A DNA stretch of 63,736 bases, taken from the NCBI GenBank assembly GCA_029261215.1, contig JAJDBT010000011.1, positions 1-63,736 on the forward strand. The letters are read 5' to 3'. The notes below the pieces were generated by a model, which did no database searches, was not told the DNA's origin, and was given only the letters and a program-made list of their open reading frames with translations. The stretch comes from Nitrospirota bacterium (GTDB lineage Bacteria > Nitrospirota > Nitrospiria > SBBL01 > JAADHI01). Positions 27,854 to 36,544 of this stretch are shown here, one piece after another; within the stretch, counting starts at the first letter, position 1; each line of letters starts with the position of its first letter. The translations under genes were made by a program, and so were the position numbers.

Positions 27854-28526
27854 GCGTCAATTTATACCCGAGTGATGGCAGTGTTTTAATCGCCTTCGCA
27901 AGTAAAGGCATTTTTTCTCTGAGTCTTCGAATATGCACATCAACAGTCCGTGTTGTCCCGAAATAACCATATCCCCAGACCTGTCGGAGAATAGCGTCGC
28001 GCGTCAGCACGTCTCCTTTATGTTTCAATAACAATTCCAAAAGCGAAAATTCCTTGACGGTCAAAACAACCTGTTCACCCAAAACATGAACCTCGTGACG
28101 GCTCAAATCCATCGTGAGCGTTTCGTAGATATAGACCGTCGTCTCCTCATTCTGGGGAGAGCGCCTTAAAAGCGCCTTAATACGCGCCATCAGCTCTTTT
28201 GGGGAAAACGGCTTGGTCACATAATCGTCTGCACCGGATTCGAGTCCAAAAACCTTGTCGTTTTCGGCATCACGAGCCGTGAGCAGGATAATGGGCAAGT
28301 ACACCGTTGCAGCCTGACTGCGTATCCGGCGGCAAATCTGGAAGCCATTCTCGCCCGGCATCATGAGATCCAGAATCATCAGGTCGATACCACCTTCCTG
28401 TATTTTTTTAATCGCTTCCGCACCATTTTCGGCCAGAACGGACTCGAATCCTTCTCGCTCCAAATGATAAGCGAGCATTCTTCGAAGATCCGCTTCATCA
28501 TCGACAACAATAATTTTTTTTGACAA
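27843..28526 (-). CDS. phoB: PhoB-like OmpR-family response regulator
   Basis: 227 residues. Receiver domain with the acidic pair in VVDDEADL, the phosphorylated Asp in LMILDLMMPGENG and the conserved Lys in DDYVTKPFSPKEL. A winged-helix C-terminal domain follows (about 130-225, LTVKEFSLLELLLKHKGDVL, VDVHIRRLREKM). It is cotranscribed with the kinase gene, which it overlaps. PhoB is the best guess; other OmpR regulators such as RegX/PhoP types look alike. Confidence 0.88.
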   Translation of the reverse strand: MSKKIIVVDDEADLRRMLAYHLEREGFESVLAENGAEAIKKIQEGGIDLMILDLMMPGENGFQICRRIRSQAATVYLPIILLTARDAENDKVFGLESGADDYVTKPFSPKELMARIKALLRRSPQNEETTVYIYETLTMDLSRHEVHVLGEQVVLTVKEFSLLELLLKHKGDVLTRDAILRQVWGYGYFGTTRTVDVHIRRLREKMPLLAKAIKTLPSLGYKLTHEE

Positions 28527-28604
28527 TATGCTATCCTTAACCGAAGCGTGATTTTATCATAAGCAAAAAACCGGAACAAACCGGATTGATATGATCTTCT
28601 GGAC

Positions 28605-29126
28605 ATGATGTTGAACCCTTCTAAACTTTTTTATGACCGTATGGACTCTCCACTCGGTGTGCTCTGGATCGTTGCGAATGAAACCGGACTCTCTTCCCTT
28701 TTTAGAAACATGAAAAAAACTGACTTTCTGAAAGAGCTCCAGACACGCTCGGAAACACGTCCAATATTCAACGCTTCCGCCCTTTCTCACTGGCGGTCAG
28801 ACTTGGAACGCTATTTCTCAGGGGAAAAGACTCTATTTGAAGGCCCGATCTCATTCATTGAAGGAACACCCTTTCAGCAAAAGGTCTGGCGCACCCTCAG
28901 ACAGATTCCCTATGGCGAAGTGCGCAGTTATCAATGGATCGGAGAGCAGCTTTCAATAAAACATGCCGGCCGCGCCATCGGGAATGCCTGTGGCAAAAAC
29001 CCCATTCCGATTCTCCTCCCCTGCCACCGCGTGCTGCGTCAAAACGGCGCATTGGGTGGGTACACGGGTGGCATTCATATCAAAAAACAACTGCTCACAC
29101 TGGAAGGGGTCATCGACTCCAAATAA
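28605..29126 (+). CDS. ogt: Methylated-DNA--protein-cysteine S-methyltransferase
   Basis: 173 residues. Removes O6-alkyl groups from guanine by transfer to its own cysteine. The active-site motif is ILLPCHRVLRQNGALGGYTGG, with a helix-turn-helix containing IPYGEVRSYQWIGEQLS and GRAIGNACGKNPI just before it. The N-terminal domain (1-80) is short, as in Ogt. It has no Ada-type regulatory domain. It is divergent from phoB. A second ATG directly follows the first. Confidence 0.95.
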   Translation: MMLNPSKLFYDRMDSPLGVLWIVANETGLSSLFRNMKKTDFLKELQTRSETRPIFNASALSHWRSDLERYFSGEKTLFEGPISFIEGTPFQQKVWRTLRQIPYGEVRSYQWIGEQLSIKHAGRAIGNACGKNPIPILLPCHRVLRQNGALGGYTGGIHIKKQLLTLEGVIDSK

Positions 29127-29153
29127 AATAATCTTCATGAATATGAGGGAGAA

Positions 29154-30590
29154 ATGGAAAATCTCAGCGCAAGCCGAAGCGTAACACTCAGACTTAAATT
29201 TCCGAACAAAATTGGCATGCTGGGGAAAATCACCTCCGCAGTGGGCAAAGCCGGGGGCGATATCGACGCGATTGATATCGTCAACACCGAAGACGGGATT
29301 ATTGTCAGAGATCTCACCTTTAAAACCCGGGATGATGAACATCTGCAACACATTGAAGCCGCCTTATTAAAACTAAAAAATGTCGAATTGCTGCAACGCT
29401 CCGACCGAACCTTTTTGCTCCATCTCGGAGGCAAAATAGAGATCAAAAACCGGATTCCGTTGAAAACACGCGATGACCTTTCCCGCGCCTACACTCCCGG
29501 CGTCGCACGCGTTTGCATGGCCATCTATGAAGACCCCAGCAAAGCGTTTACCTTGACGATCAAAAAAAACAGCGTTTTGATCGTCAGCGACGGTTCGGCT
29601 GTTCTGGGCCTGGGAAATATCGGCCCCGAAGCCGCCATGCCTGTCATGGAAGGCAAGGCCATGCTTTTTAAGGAATTTGGCGGCATTGATGCCTATCCCA
29701 TTTGCCTGAAAACACAGGATACACAAGAGATTATTGACACCATTGAACGTATTTCTCCGGGTTTTGGAGGAATCAACCTTGAAGACATCTCTTCCCCAAG
29801 ATGTTTTGAAATTGAAGCAGAACTTAAAAGACGCTTAAAAATCCCCGTATTTCACGACGATCAGCACGGCACCGCCGTCGTCGTGCTTGCGGCCCTGATT
29901 AATGCGGCGAAGGTCGTCCAGAAAAAACTGTCTGAGCTCAAAGTGGTGGTCAACGGCATCGGCGCGGCTGGCGTCGCAATCAGTAATATCTTAACTGAAT
30001 CCGGGGTGCGGGAAATCGTCGGCTGTGATCGTGAAGGGATCATTTACAGTGGTCGGCCAACGGGAATGAATACCATCAAAGACCAATACGCCGAAAACAC
30101 AAACAGTCAACGACAAAAAGGCTGTCTGGAAGACGCGCTTAAAAATGCAGATGTGTTTATAGGCGTCTCAGGCCCTGGGGTACTGACGCGAAAGGCGGTC
30201 AAAAGCATGGCTGCTGATCCCATTATCTTTGCTTTGGCCAACCCTACTCCGGAAATTATGCCGGAAGAAACCACGGGCATCGTGCGGGTTATGGCCACCG
30301 GCCGCTCCGACTACCCAAACCAAATCAACAATGTCCTGGCATTTCCCGGAATCTTTCGCGGGGTTTTAGATGTTCGCGCTTCTCAAATCAACGCAGCAAT
30401 GGGCTTGGCGGCGGCACACGCCATTGCTGCGATTATCGGGGAAGGAGAACGTTCGGAAGATTACATCATCCCCGGCGTTTTTAACCGCCGGGTCGTCAAG
30501 GAAGTCGCCCAACATGTTGCGAAGGCCGCGATTCAATCAGGAGTCGCCCGTCGGGATAAAAAAGCGGGAAGAGGCCGTGTTATCGAATAA
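29154..30590 (+). CDS. NAD(P)-dependent malic enzyme with N-terminal ACT domain
   Basis: 478 residues. Residues about 8-88 form an ACT domain (TLRLKFPNKIGMLGKITSAV), probably a ligand-binding regulatory part. The remainder is a malic enzyme: SRAYTPGVARVCMAI, the active-site region GLGNIGPEAAMPVMEGKA, the metal-ligand stretch VFHDDQHGTAVVVLA, the NAD fold VVVNGIGAAGVAISNIL, and FALANPTPEIMPEE near the C-terminus. It oxidatively decarboxylates malate to pyruvate. AGGGAG lies just before the ATG. It ends 14 bases from the convergent zinc-transport operon. Confidence 0.93.
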   Translation: MENLSASRSVTLRLKFPNKIGMLGKITSAVGKAGGDIDAIDIVNTEDGIIVRDLTFKTRDDEHLQHIEAALLKLKNVELLQRSDRTFLLHLGGKIEIKNRIPLKTRDDLSRAYTPGVARVCMAIYEDPSKAFTLTIKKNSVLIVSDGSAVLGLGNIGPEAAMPVMEGKAMLFKEFGGIDAYPICLKTQDTQEIIDTIERISPGFGGINLEDISSPRCFEIEAELKRRLKIPVFHDDQHGTAVVVLAALINAAKVVQKKLSELKVVVNGIGAAGVAISNILTESGVREIVGCDREGIIYSGRPTGMNTIKDQYAENTNSQRQKGCLEDALKNADVFIGVSGPGVLTRKAVKSMAADPIIFALANPTPEIMPEETTGIVRVMATGRSDYPNQINNVLAFPGIFRGVLDVRASQINAAMGLAAAHAIAAIIGEGERSEDYIIPGVFNRRVVKEVAQHVAKAAIQSGVARRDKKAGRGRVIE

Positions 30591-30603
30591 AAAATGAAAA
30601 CCG

Positions 30604-31422
30604 TTAAACCGGCCGCGCCTTTTGTCTTTTTCCAGAAAAAAGGACAGAAAATAAAAAAACCGTCGCAGCAAGCAGGACAATGGTCGCCCCTGAAGGAATA
30701 TCCAGCCAGTACGAAAGAAAAACCCCCGCCCAGGAAGAACCCACACCAATCAGCGCGGAATAAATAATCATCGTACGCATATTTGTGGCCCACTGCTGGG
30801 CTGCCGCCGCTGGAATCACCAGCAGAGCAAAAACAAGCATCGCACCGACCGCTTTCAAGGCAATCACGACGGCCAAAGAAATGAGATTCAAGAGGAGAAA
30901 GGAGAGCCTTTTTGCCGGAATGCCGCTGGCTTCCGCCATTTCCTGATCAAATGAAATAAAATGAAATTCTTTAAAAAAGAGCACAAGAACGATAAGAATT
31001 CCGATAGAGAGTGCGGCAATCACCTTGAGATCCAGGGACGTGACCGACAAAATGCTGCCAAAGAGATAGCCATAGACCTCCGGCCGATATCCCTTCATCA
31101 AGCCAATGAATAAAATCGCAAGCGCCATCGTAAAGGTATAAAAAACACCGATGGGCACATCGGGTTTCATCTTGCCTTTTTCCTGGACAAAAGTCGTCAC
31201 CCAAACCGTTGAAAGTCCAAAGAGGACGGCCATCAGAAATGGCGAAACGCCAATCAGAAAAGCCAGGGTCACACCCGCAAAAGCCGCGTGTGCAGTGCCG
31301 GCACCAATAAAAGTCACCCCCTTCAGCACGGTAAAAATCCCAATGAGGGCGCAGACCAGGCCGATCAGCAAAGATGCCGCAAGTGCCCGCTGGATAAAAC
31401 CGTATGAAAGCAGCTCAAGCAT
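30604..31422 (-). CDS. znuB: Zinc/manganese ABC transporter permease (ZnuB-like)
   Basis: 272 residues with seven to eight membrane helices. ABC-3 family permease, with IGAGTAHAAFAGVTLAFLIG and a coupling region typical of ZnuB/MntB. It starts inside the end of the ATPase gene (8-base overlap), making a three-gene import operon. The His-rich binding protein in the operon favours zinc, but manganese cannot be excluded. Confidence 0.9.
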   Translation of the reverse strand: MLELLSYGFIQRALAASLLIGLVCALIGIFTVLKGVTFIGAGTAHAAFAGVTLAFLIGVSPFLMAVLFGLSTVWVTTFVQEKGKMKPDVPIGVFYTFTMALAILFIGLMKGYRPEVYGYLFGSILSVTSLDLKVIAALSIGILIVLVLFFKEFHFISFDQEMAEASGIPAKRLSFLLLNLISLAVVIALKAVGAMLVFALLVIPAAAAQQWATNMRTMIIYSALIGVGSSWAGVFLSYWLDIPSGATIVLLAATVFLFSVLFSGKRQKARPV

Positions 31423-32209
31423 GATTGTGGGTATCGCGCACGATGATATAGGGCTTTTGATCCCGTTTTGCGATGATCACCTCATCCCCGTAAACAGGTT
31501 CCAAAACCGCCTTTGTGAGAACCTCCTCAGGCGGGCCTTTTGCGTGCAACCGGGTTTTCAGAACGACCAAGGTTTCGACAATGCCACTGATTAAATTAAT
31601 ATCGTGTGTCACAAACACAATCGTCAAGTGGAATTGCTGATGTAACTTACAGATCAAGTCCCTCAATCGCCGTTGTGTCGCAGCATCAATTCCCGTTGTG
31701 GGTTCATCCAGAAGTAGAATATCCGGCCGCTGAGACAAAGCGCGGGCAATCAACACCCTCTGTTGTTCCCCCCCAGAGAGCTGTCCAAAGGCCTGATCTT
31801 TTAAGTCCGCCATTCCAACGGCTTCGAGGGATTCCATGACGATTTCGTGATCTTGTTTTTGGGGCCGCTTGAAGAGGCCCATTGCACCGTAACGGCCCAT
31901 CATCGCGGCCTCCCAAACCGTAATAGGATAGTTGGGATCGGTTCGTTCTTTTTGCGGGAGATAGCCAATCCGTGCGCGGTGGTGACATCTGAGTTCTTCA
32001 CAGGCGCAATCAAAAATTTGCAGGGAGCCGGACGTCGGATGAATCAATCCCAGCAAACCCTTTAAAAGGGTCGTCTTCCCCGAACCATTCGGACCAATAA
32101 CGCCTACAAATTCTCCTTCAAAAATATCAAGCGTGATGTCTTTTAAAGCCTCATGCCCATTGTAAGAAAAAGTCGCATTAGAAAAGCGAATAATCGGATG
32201 CGTCGTCAT
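31415..32209 (-). CDS. znuC: Zinc ABC transporter ATP-binding protein (ZnuC-like)
   Basis: 264 residues. ABC ATPase with Walker A GPNGSGKTTL, the signature LSGGEQQRVLIARAL, Walker B ILLLDEPTTGID and the H-loop FVTHDI. Its start overlaps the end of the binding-protein gene by four bases (ATGA). It powers the ZnuB-like permease for zinc import across the inner membrane. Confidence 0.92.
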   Translation of the reverse strand: MTTHPIIRFSNATFSYNGHEALKDITLDIFEGEFVGVIGPNGSGKTTLLKGLLGLIHPTSGSLQIFDCACEELRCHHRARIGYLPQKERTDPNYPITVWEAAMMGRYGAMGLFKRPQKQDHEIVMESLEAVGMADLKDQAFGQLSGGEQQRVLIARALSQRPDILLLDEPTTGIDAATQRRLRDLICKLHQQFHLTIVFVTHDINLISGIVETLVVLKTRLHAKGPPEEVLTKAVLEPVYGDEVIIAKRDQKPYIIVRDTHNHA

Positions 32210-33135
32210 TTTGATCTCTTTAAAGCAGAAACCAGCGTCTCGACATTATAACGAATGAGATCAAGATAGTGTTCTGTCCCGGGCAATGCCCCGGGCAGTG
32301 GAGAGAGCGGCACAATCATCACCCCTGTTTCTTCCGATAGAATTTTTGGGATTTTGGGATTTAGCTGAGGTTCTGAGACAATCACTTTAATATCTTCTTT
32401 TTGGATCAAATGAATCAATGTCCCCATTTTTTTTGCGGAAGGCTCGCTCCCGACCTGCGTCAAAATATTGGCTTTGATTTCAAAACCAAAACGTTTTGCA
32501 AAGTAAGGCCATGCAGGATGATGGGTCATTATTTTTTTATCAGGGAGTTGTGAGACCTTCAACAAAAGCGCTTTTTCGAGGTGATCCAATTTTTCAAGGT
32601 AATTTGAGGTATTTTTCCGGTAATCCCCTTCGTGAGCCGGATCAGCGGCAATCAGCGCTGTGGCAATATGAGCCACCATGATTTTCACATTTTGCGGATC
32701 AAGCCAAATATGCGGATTTCCCTCTGCATGATGGTCCGATTTTTCTCCGTCGTGATGGTCAGCCTCTTCAATCAAGGGAACATTTTTAGAGGTAACAATC
32801 ACTGCAAGTCCGGGGTGATCGGCATTTTTAATCAGCGCTTCCACCCAGGTTTCCAGACCCAGACCAATCTTAAAAAGAAGCTTGGATTTTTTGATTAAGA
32901 TCATATCGCTCGGTTTTGGGGTGTAGGTATGCTCACTCTCCAAACCCGATATTAAAGACGAAACTTGAACATGTGGCGCCCCCACCACTTCGACAAAGTC
33001 CTGCAAAACAGGAAGCGTCGTCACCACTCGAAGGGTTTCCGCACCGTACCCTGTGGCCTTTAAAGAGATTCCGGAGAAAACCGAAAAGATTAAGAGGAAC
33101 AAAGCCTTACGAAGATAAGAAGAAGATTTTTGCAT
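32206..33135 (-). CDS. znuA: Zinc-binding periplasmic protein (ZnuA-like)
   Basis: 309 residues with a Sec signal peptide (about 1-30). Cluster A-I (ZnuA/TroA) fold: VVTTLPVLQDFVEVVGAPH, GLESEHTYTPKPSD, a His/Asp-rich flexible loop (DHHDGEKSDHHAEG, about 126-139) and PHIWLDPQN, with MTHHPAWPYFAKRF and a late Glu/Asp ligand region. The His loop is typical of zinc rather than manganese binding proteins. First gene of the operon. I found no convincing Zur box upstream. Confidence 0.92.
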   Translation of the reverse strand: MQKSSSYLRKALFLLIFSVFSGISLKATGYGAETLRVVTTLPVLQDFVEVVGAPHVQVSSLISGLESEHTYTPKPSDMILIKKSKLLFKIGLGLETWVEALIKNADHPGLAVIVTSKNVPLIEEADHHDGEKSDHHAEGNPHIWLDPQNVKIMVAHIATALIAADPAHEGDYRKNTSNYLEKLDHLEKALLLKVSQLPDKKIMTHHPAWPYFAKRFGFEIKANILTQVGSEPSAKKMGTLIHLIQKEDIKVIVSEPQLNPKIPKILSEETGVMIVPLSPLPGALPGTEHYLDLIRYNVETLVSALKRSK

Positions 33136-33275
33136 CAGCGATACATACAGGATCTGCTAAAAAAAGTCCAAATGAAATTGCGGGGATAGAGACAAAAACA
33201 CCACCTCTAGACCTTAATCCCCTTGAAAAAACAGGCGATTAAATCGCCCCGAACTCATCCGAAATAAGTGAAGGA

Positions 33276-33403
33276 AAACTTGACACTTCGACACATTGAT
33301 TCATGCAACAACAAACAAGCACTAAGCCATTGAAATCGCACACCTATTCAAATTATTTCCATTAAAATAGTAATGTATCGTGTGACGACAAACTTGACAC
33401 ATC
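33276..33403 (+). repeat. Two direct repeats AAACTTGACAC[T/A]TC, candidate activator sites
   Basis: AAACTTGACACTTC at 33276-33289 and AAACTTGACACATC at 33390-33403, 114 bases apart, differ at one base. They lie about 220 and 105 bases upstream of the sigma54 -24 element, the distance at which NtrC-type activators usually bind. Their role is inferred from position; TTGACA inside each may instead be part of a sigma70 promoter. Confidence 0.4.
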
Positions 33404-33502
33404 ACAAAAATGACGCTTTATTACAAGAAGTTTCCTCTATCATGAGTTTACAAAACCACTTACTTTTCAATCTATTACGTAACATGCCCTACGACAAAAA
33501 AT

Positions 33503-33523
33503 ATTAGGCATAACAATTGCTTT
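33503..33523 (+). promoter_or_regulatory. Sigma54 (RpoN) type promoter of the PEP-CTERM gene
   Basis: AGGCATAACAATTGCT has GG at 33507-33508 and GC at 33519-33520, exactly ten bases between them, the strict -24/-12 spacing of RpoN promoters (consensus TGGCAC-N5-TTGC). Transcription should start near 33531, about 80 bases before the ATG. RpoN with the PrsK/PrsR pair is known to control PEP-CTERM genes in other bacteria, which makes the match more believable. Confidence 0.7.
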
Positions 33524-33609
33524 ATTTCATGTTCGATATATACACAATTTCGTAATAACATAAGAAGTATCGTTCTTATTTTTGATGATACATTGCAGGA
33601 GGAGGATTC

Positions 33610-34206
33610 ATGTTAAAGGTACTTTGTTCAAGATTTTTTGCATATTTATTTTTGGGAACCCTGGCACTCACTTGGGCCAACCCCGTATGGGCGACTCCAG
33701 TAGGCAGCTTTGATGGGACCCCGATTATCCTGATCGACGGAGATGGAGACGCAGACACGAAAATCACCTTGCTCAGCGCTAGCACCTCACTCACTTTTGG
33801 CTACTATTTAAATGGAGGCAGCACATTCACACCGTTTGCAGGTATAGACTCATTCAATGACAGAGATGTCCTTGACTTGGCCGTACAAGATGGCGCGAGT
33901 ATTTATCGTGCTTCCGGTGATTTGGCAGACCCCACTTACAGCTTGGGAATGGATTTTGGCGGAGATGTCAGCACAGGCACATTTTTCTCACAGGAACCCT
34001 TACCTACTTGGATGAATACCTATTATTCAAGTTTGACTGTAACATGGGTTTTGCCTAATCAAAGTTCATTAACATCCGTCAACTTTGCACTCAGTGGCAA
34101 TGGAGACGGCATGGCGCCCGTTCCGGAACCAGCCAGCTTGATTCTCATGGGTTCCGGTTTGGCTGGACTCGGCCTTTGGAGATGGAAACGCTCGAAAACA
34201 GCATAA
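33610..34206 (+). CDS. PEP-CTERM sorting domain protein
   Basis: 198 residues. An N-terminal signal peptide ends near VWA (about 28). The C-terminus is a textbook PEP-CTERM signal: VPEPASLILMGSGLAGLGLW followed by the basic tail RWKRSKTA. Exosortase recognises this signal and cuts it off during export to the cell surface or exopolysaccharide matrix. The mature part (about 30-170) is acidic, Gly/Ser/Thr-rich and probably beta-stranded, with no family I recognise. GGAGGA precedes the ATG. No exosortase (EpsH/XrtA) gene is in the window. A strong terminator follows. Confidence 0.93.
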   Translation: MLKVLCSRFFAYLFLGTLALTWANPVWATPVGSFDGTPIILIDGDGDADTKITLLSASTSLTFGYYLNGGSTFTPFAGIDSFNDRDVLDLAVQDGASIYRASGDLADPTYSLGMDFGGDVSTGTFFSQEPLPTWMNTYYSSLTVTWVLPNQSSLTSVNFALSGNGDGMAPVPEPASLILMGSGLAGLGLWRWKRSKTA

Positions 34207-34230
34207 AACAATTTCCACAGGAACATTAAT

Positions 34231-34272
34231 AAAAAAGGCCGACTTGATCAGGAGATCAAGTCGGCCTTTTTT
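34231..34272 (+). terminator. Strong Rho-independent terminator
   Basis: GGCCGACTTGATC (34237-34249), loop AGGA, GATCAAGTCGGCC (34254-34266), flanked by A-run and T-run. The 13-pair perfect stem works for both strands: it ends the PEP-CTERM transcript and can end minus-strand transcription coming from tRNA-Pro. Confidence 0.95.
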
Positions 34273-34296
34273 ATTATAAATCAAATACAAATAAAA

Positions 34297-34373
34297 TGGT
34301 CGGGGTGAGAGGATTTGAACCTCCGGCTTCCTGCTCCCAAAGCAGGCGCGCTACCAAGCTGCGCCACACCCCG
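34297..34373 (-). tRNA. tRNA-Pro(TGG)
   Basis: The minus strand gives a full cloverleaf from CGGGGTGTGGCGCAGCTTGG to an encoded CCA. The anticodon loop is TTTGGGA on a CCTGC/GCAGG stem, so the anticodon is TGG. The T-arm is GGAGGTTCAAATCCTCT. It lies just upstream of the bidirectional terminator at 34231-34272. Confidence 0.95.
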
Positions 34374-34407
34374 ATTGTAACATCATAAACGAATTATCTA
34401 GAAAACC

Positions 34408-35013
34408 TCAAACATCATGGGCACTCATATCTTTTAAAATAGGGATGATGGCCCGAAGTGCCCGGCCTCGATGGCTGACCCGATGTTTCTCGCTAAAACC
34501 CAATACAGAAAATGTTTTTCCGAGCGGGGGATAGAAAAAAATTGGGTCGTAACCAAATCCTCCCTGTCCCTGCTCTAAAGACCTGATCTGTCCTTCACAA
34601 ACCCCCTCCACAACTTCAACGCGTCCTTGGGGGCTAACCACTGCAACCGTGCAAATGAATCTTGCCGTTCTTTTTTCGTCACTTAAACCGCTTAACAACT
34701 GAAGCACCTTATTTCGATTTTCCGAATAACTCACGTCCTCACCTGCAAATCGGGCAGAATAAAGTCCCGGAGCCCCGTCAAGCGCATCTACCTCAAGACC
34801 TGAATCATCCCCCATCGCCACTTCGCCCGTTCTTTTTGCAACAAACAACGCCTTTTGAATCGCATTTTCTTTATAGGTTTTCCCCGTTTCCGGTGGAAGT
34901 GTCACCCCAGGAAAACCAGCCAGCGTTTTGATCGTCAGTTTCATTTCTGAATCTAAAATTTCCCTAATCTCTTTGACCTTGTCCTGATTTTGTGTGGCCA
35001 GCACCAGCACCAC
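34408..35013 (-). CDS. rdgB: XTP/dITP diphosphatase (RdgB/HAM1 family)
   Basis: 201 residues. Hydrolyses non-canonical purine triphosphates (ITP, dITP, XTP) to keep them out of DNA and RNA. Motifs: VLATQNQDKVKEI, TYKENAIQKA, GDDSGLEVDALDGAPGLYSA and GFGYDPIF. It begins with GTG directly after the rph stop codon, so it is coupled to rph. The pair rph-rdgB is common. Confidence 0.96.
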   Translation of the reverse strand: MVLVLATQNQDKVKEIREILDSEMKLTIKTLAGFPGVTLPPETGKTYKENAIQKALFVAKRTGEVAMGDDSGLEVDALDGAPGLYSARFAGEDVSYSENRNKVLQLLSGLSDEKRTARFICTVAVVSPQGRVEVVEGVCEGQIRSLEQGQGGFGYDPIFFYPPLGKTFSVLGFSEKHRVSHRGRALRAIIPILKDMSAHDV

Positions 35014-35742
35014 TTAAGACAAATCTCCCAAAATTGTTTTTTGTTCCGCAATTAATTCTCTGATGCCATTCGAGGCCAAGTCAAGAAGCCCATCCAACTC
35101 TTCTTTTAAAAAGGGATCTCCTTCTGCCGTCCCCTGAACCTCAATGTATTTTCCTTGCCCGGTCATGACCACATTCATATCCACTTCCGCACGCGCGTCT
35201 TCGCTGTAATTGAGGTCGAGCAATAACTTGCCCTCGACTTTGCCAATACTGATGGCCGCCAAATAGTCTTTCACCGGCATACCGACAATCTTTCCCTCTT
35301 TTTGATGATGCCGCATCGCATCGACCATCGCAATGAAGGCTCCCGTGATCGAAGCCGTTCGCGTACCCCCGTCTGCCTGGATCACATCACAATCAATCCA
35401 AAGCGTTCTTTCACCCATCGCCGTCATATCCACCACAGAACGAAGTGAACGTCCGATAAGACGTTGAATTTCATGGGTGCGACCGCCGACTTTTCCCCTG
35501 GAGGATTCCCGGGAAATACGGTCTTTGGAAGAACGCGGCAACATCGCATACTCTGCGGTAATCCAGCCTTTTTTTTGATCCCTTAAAAAAGGAGGGACAC
35601 GGTTTTCGAGGGTGGCGGTGCAAATCACCTTGGTATCACCCATTTCAATCAAAACCGCCCCTTCAACGTCTTTGAGATAATTTCGAGTAATCTTCAGGGG
35701 TCGAAGGGTATTTTCTTTCCGGCCGTCAATGCGCATATTCAA
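35014..35742 (-). CDS. rph: Ribonuclease PH
   Basis: 242 residues. Phosphorolytic 3' to 5' exoribonuclease that trims tRNA 3' ends. Motifs: [75 protein letters not shown] and the C-terminal [11 protein letters not shown]. The length is standard. First gene of rph-rdgB. Confidence 0.97.
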   Translation of the reverse strand: MNMRIDGRKENTLRPLKITRNYLKDVEGAVLIEMGDTKVICTATLENRVPPFLRDQKKGWITAEYAMLPRSSKDRISRESSRGKVGGRTHEIQRLIGRSLRSVVDMTAMGERTLWIDCDVIQADGGTRTASITGAFIAMVDAMRHHQKEGKIVGMPVKDYLAAISIGKVEGKLLLDLNYSEDARAEVDMNVVMTGQGKYIEVQGTAEGDPFLKEELDGLLDLASNGIRELIAEQKTILGDLS

Positions 35743-35922
35743 ATTTTCCTATGTTCAAAAGACGGCGATTATATCCGGTGCTCTGTGAAAGATCAATCTC
35801 ATTATCTTGTATGAGGCCATTATCTATCCAGAATCAGATTTCCAGACACTGGGGTATTCATATTCACAAATTCACCGCACTCGTCGGCATCGTCCTTAAA
35901 ATAAAAACCCCGCCTGAGGAGG

Positions 35923-36177
35923 TTACCAGACCGTCACTCGGTCACATTCTCTAATCAATCGCACGATGCCCGGATAATTAATTAAAAAGTAGGGACTTTC
36001 ACCTCCGCGCACGCCAAGATCTTCTTCACAAACATAGGTTTCTTCAGGGAAATGGCCCGCACTCAAAACACCATCCTGCATTAAAAGCACAACAACCCGC
36101 CGATCCGACATTTCATCAGCAATCACCGCGTACGCCAGGGGATCATTTATTTTACGGACAATATGCAGGGTTTTCAT
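35923..36177 (-). CDS. DsrH/TusB-like small protein
   Basis: 84 residues. The size, the start MKTLHIVRKINDPLAYAVI and the middle VVLLMQDGVL fit the DsrH/TusB group of the DsrE superfamily, which in DsrEFH and TusBCD complexes helps pass sulfur. The residue pattern is divergent: the only cysteines are in YVCEEDLG and RECDR. Its start overlaps the DsrF-like gene by four bases. Assigned from order and size as much as from motif. Confidence 0.65.
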   Translation of the reverse strand: MKTLHIVRKINDPLAYAVIADEMSDRRVVVLLMQDGVLSAGHFPEETYVCEEDLGVRGGESPYFLINYPGIVRLIRECDRVTVW

Positions 36178-36533
36178 CGAAAAGGAAGGACCACGTCGGC
36201 CTCTCGAATCAAAAGCATGACATCGGGAGAAGGCAGTTCTCGTGTCATTTCCGGCGGGGCTTCGATCTTTCGCGCAAGCATCGCCTCCGCATCGGCATAT
36301 AATTTCAAATCAATCTGTTCAAACACCCCCATCACATCATAGATGGACGGGCGGCCAATGTTCGCCCCTCGCAATTTGTTCAAATGAAAGACCCCGTCAC
36401 CGACCAATACAATACACACCTCGTTTTCGGCAAGCGTCAACCCAATACTCATACGAAAGGCCTCACTTGACCGCACGGTATTGAAGGGGCCGTCTTCAAC
36501 CAGCACCACTATCTTTTTTTTCTTTGAAATCAT
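36174..36533 (-). CDS. DsrF/TusC-like DsrE-family protein
   Basis: 119 residues. The opening KKIVVLVEDGPFNTVRSSEA, then MSIGLTLAENEVCIVLVGDGVF, is the Rossmann-like DsrE/DsrF pattern. The third gene product of a complex of this type usually stacks with DsrE and DsrH. It lies 11 bases after the DsrE-like gene and overlaps the DsrH-like one. No dsrAB or dsrC genes are in the window, so a general sulfur-relay role is likely rather than dissimilatory sulfur metabolism. Confidence 0.7.
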   Translation of the reverse strand: MISKKKKIVVLVEDGPFNTVRSSEAFRMSIGLTLAENEVCIVLVGDGVFHLNKLRGANIGRPSIYDVMGVFEQIDLKLYADAEAMLARKIEAPPEMTRELPSPDVMLLIREADVVLPFR

Positions 36534-36544
36534 CCGAAAACCCT

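Larger units (their letters stand above)
33136..33609. other. 474-base divergent regulatory region between znuA and the PEP-CTERM gene
   Basis: AT-rich, without an open frame of note. It holds a sigma54-type promoter at 33503-33523 and a 14-base direct repeat with one mismatch (33276-33289 and 33390-33403), listed separately. A sigma70-like TTGACA (33395) with TTTATT 17 bases on overlaps the second repeat. The znuA promoter was not identified. Confidence 0.6.

Noticed and set aside
33360-33385. AT-rich partial dyad upstream of znuA as a possible Zur box
   Set aside because: The two halves match poorly and do not fit known Zur consensus forms; any AT-rich region would give a similar score.
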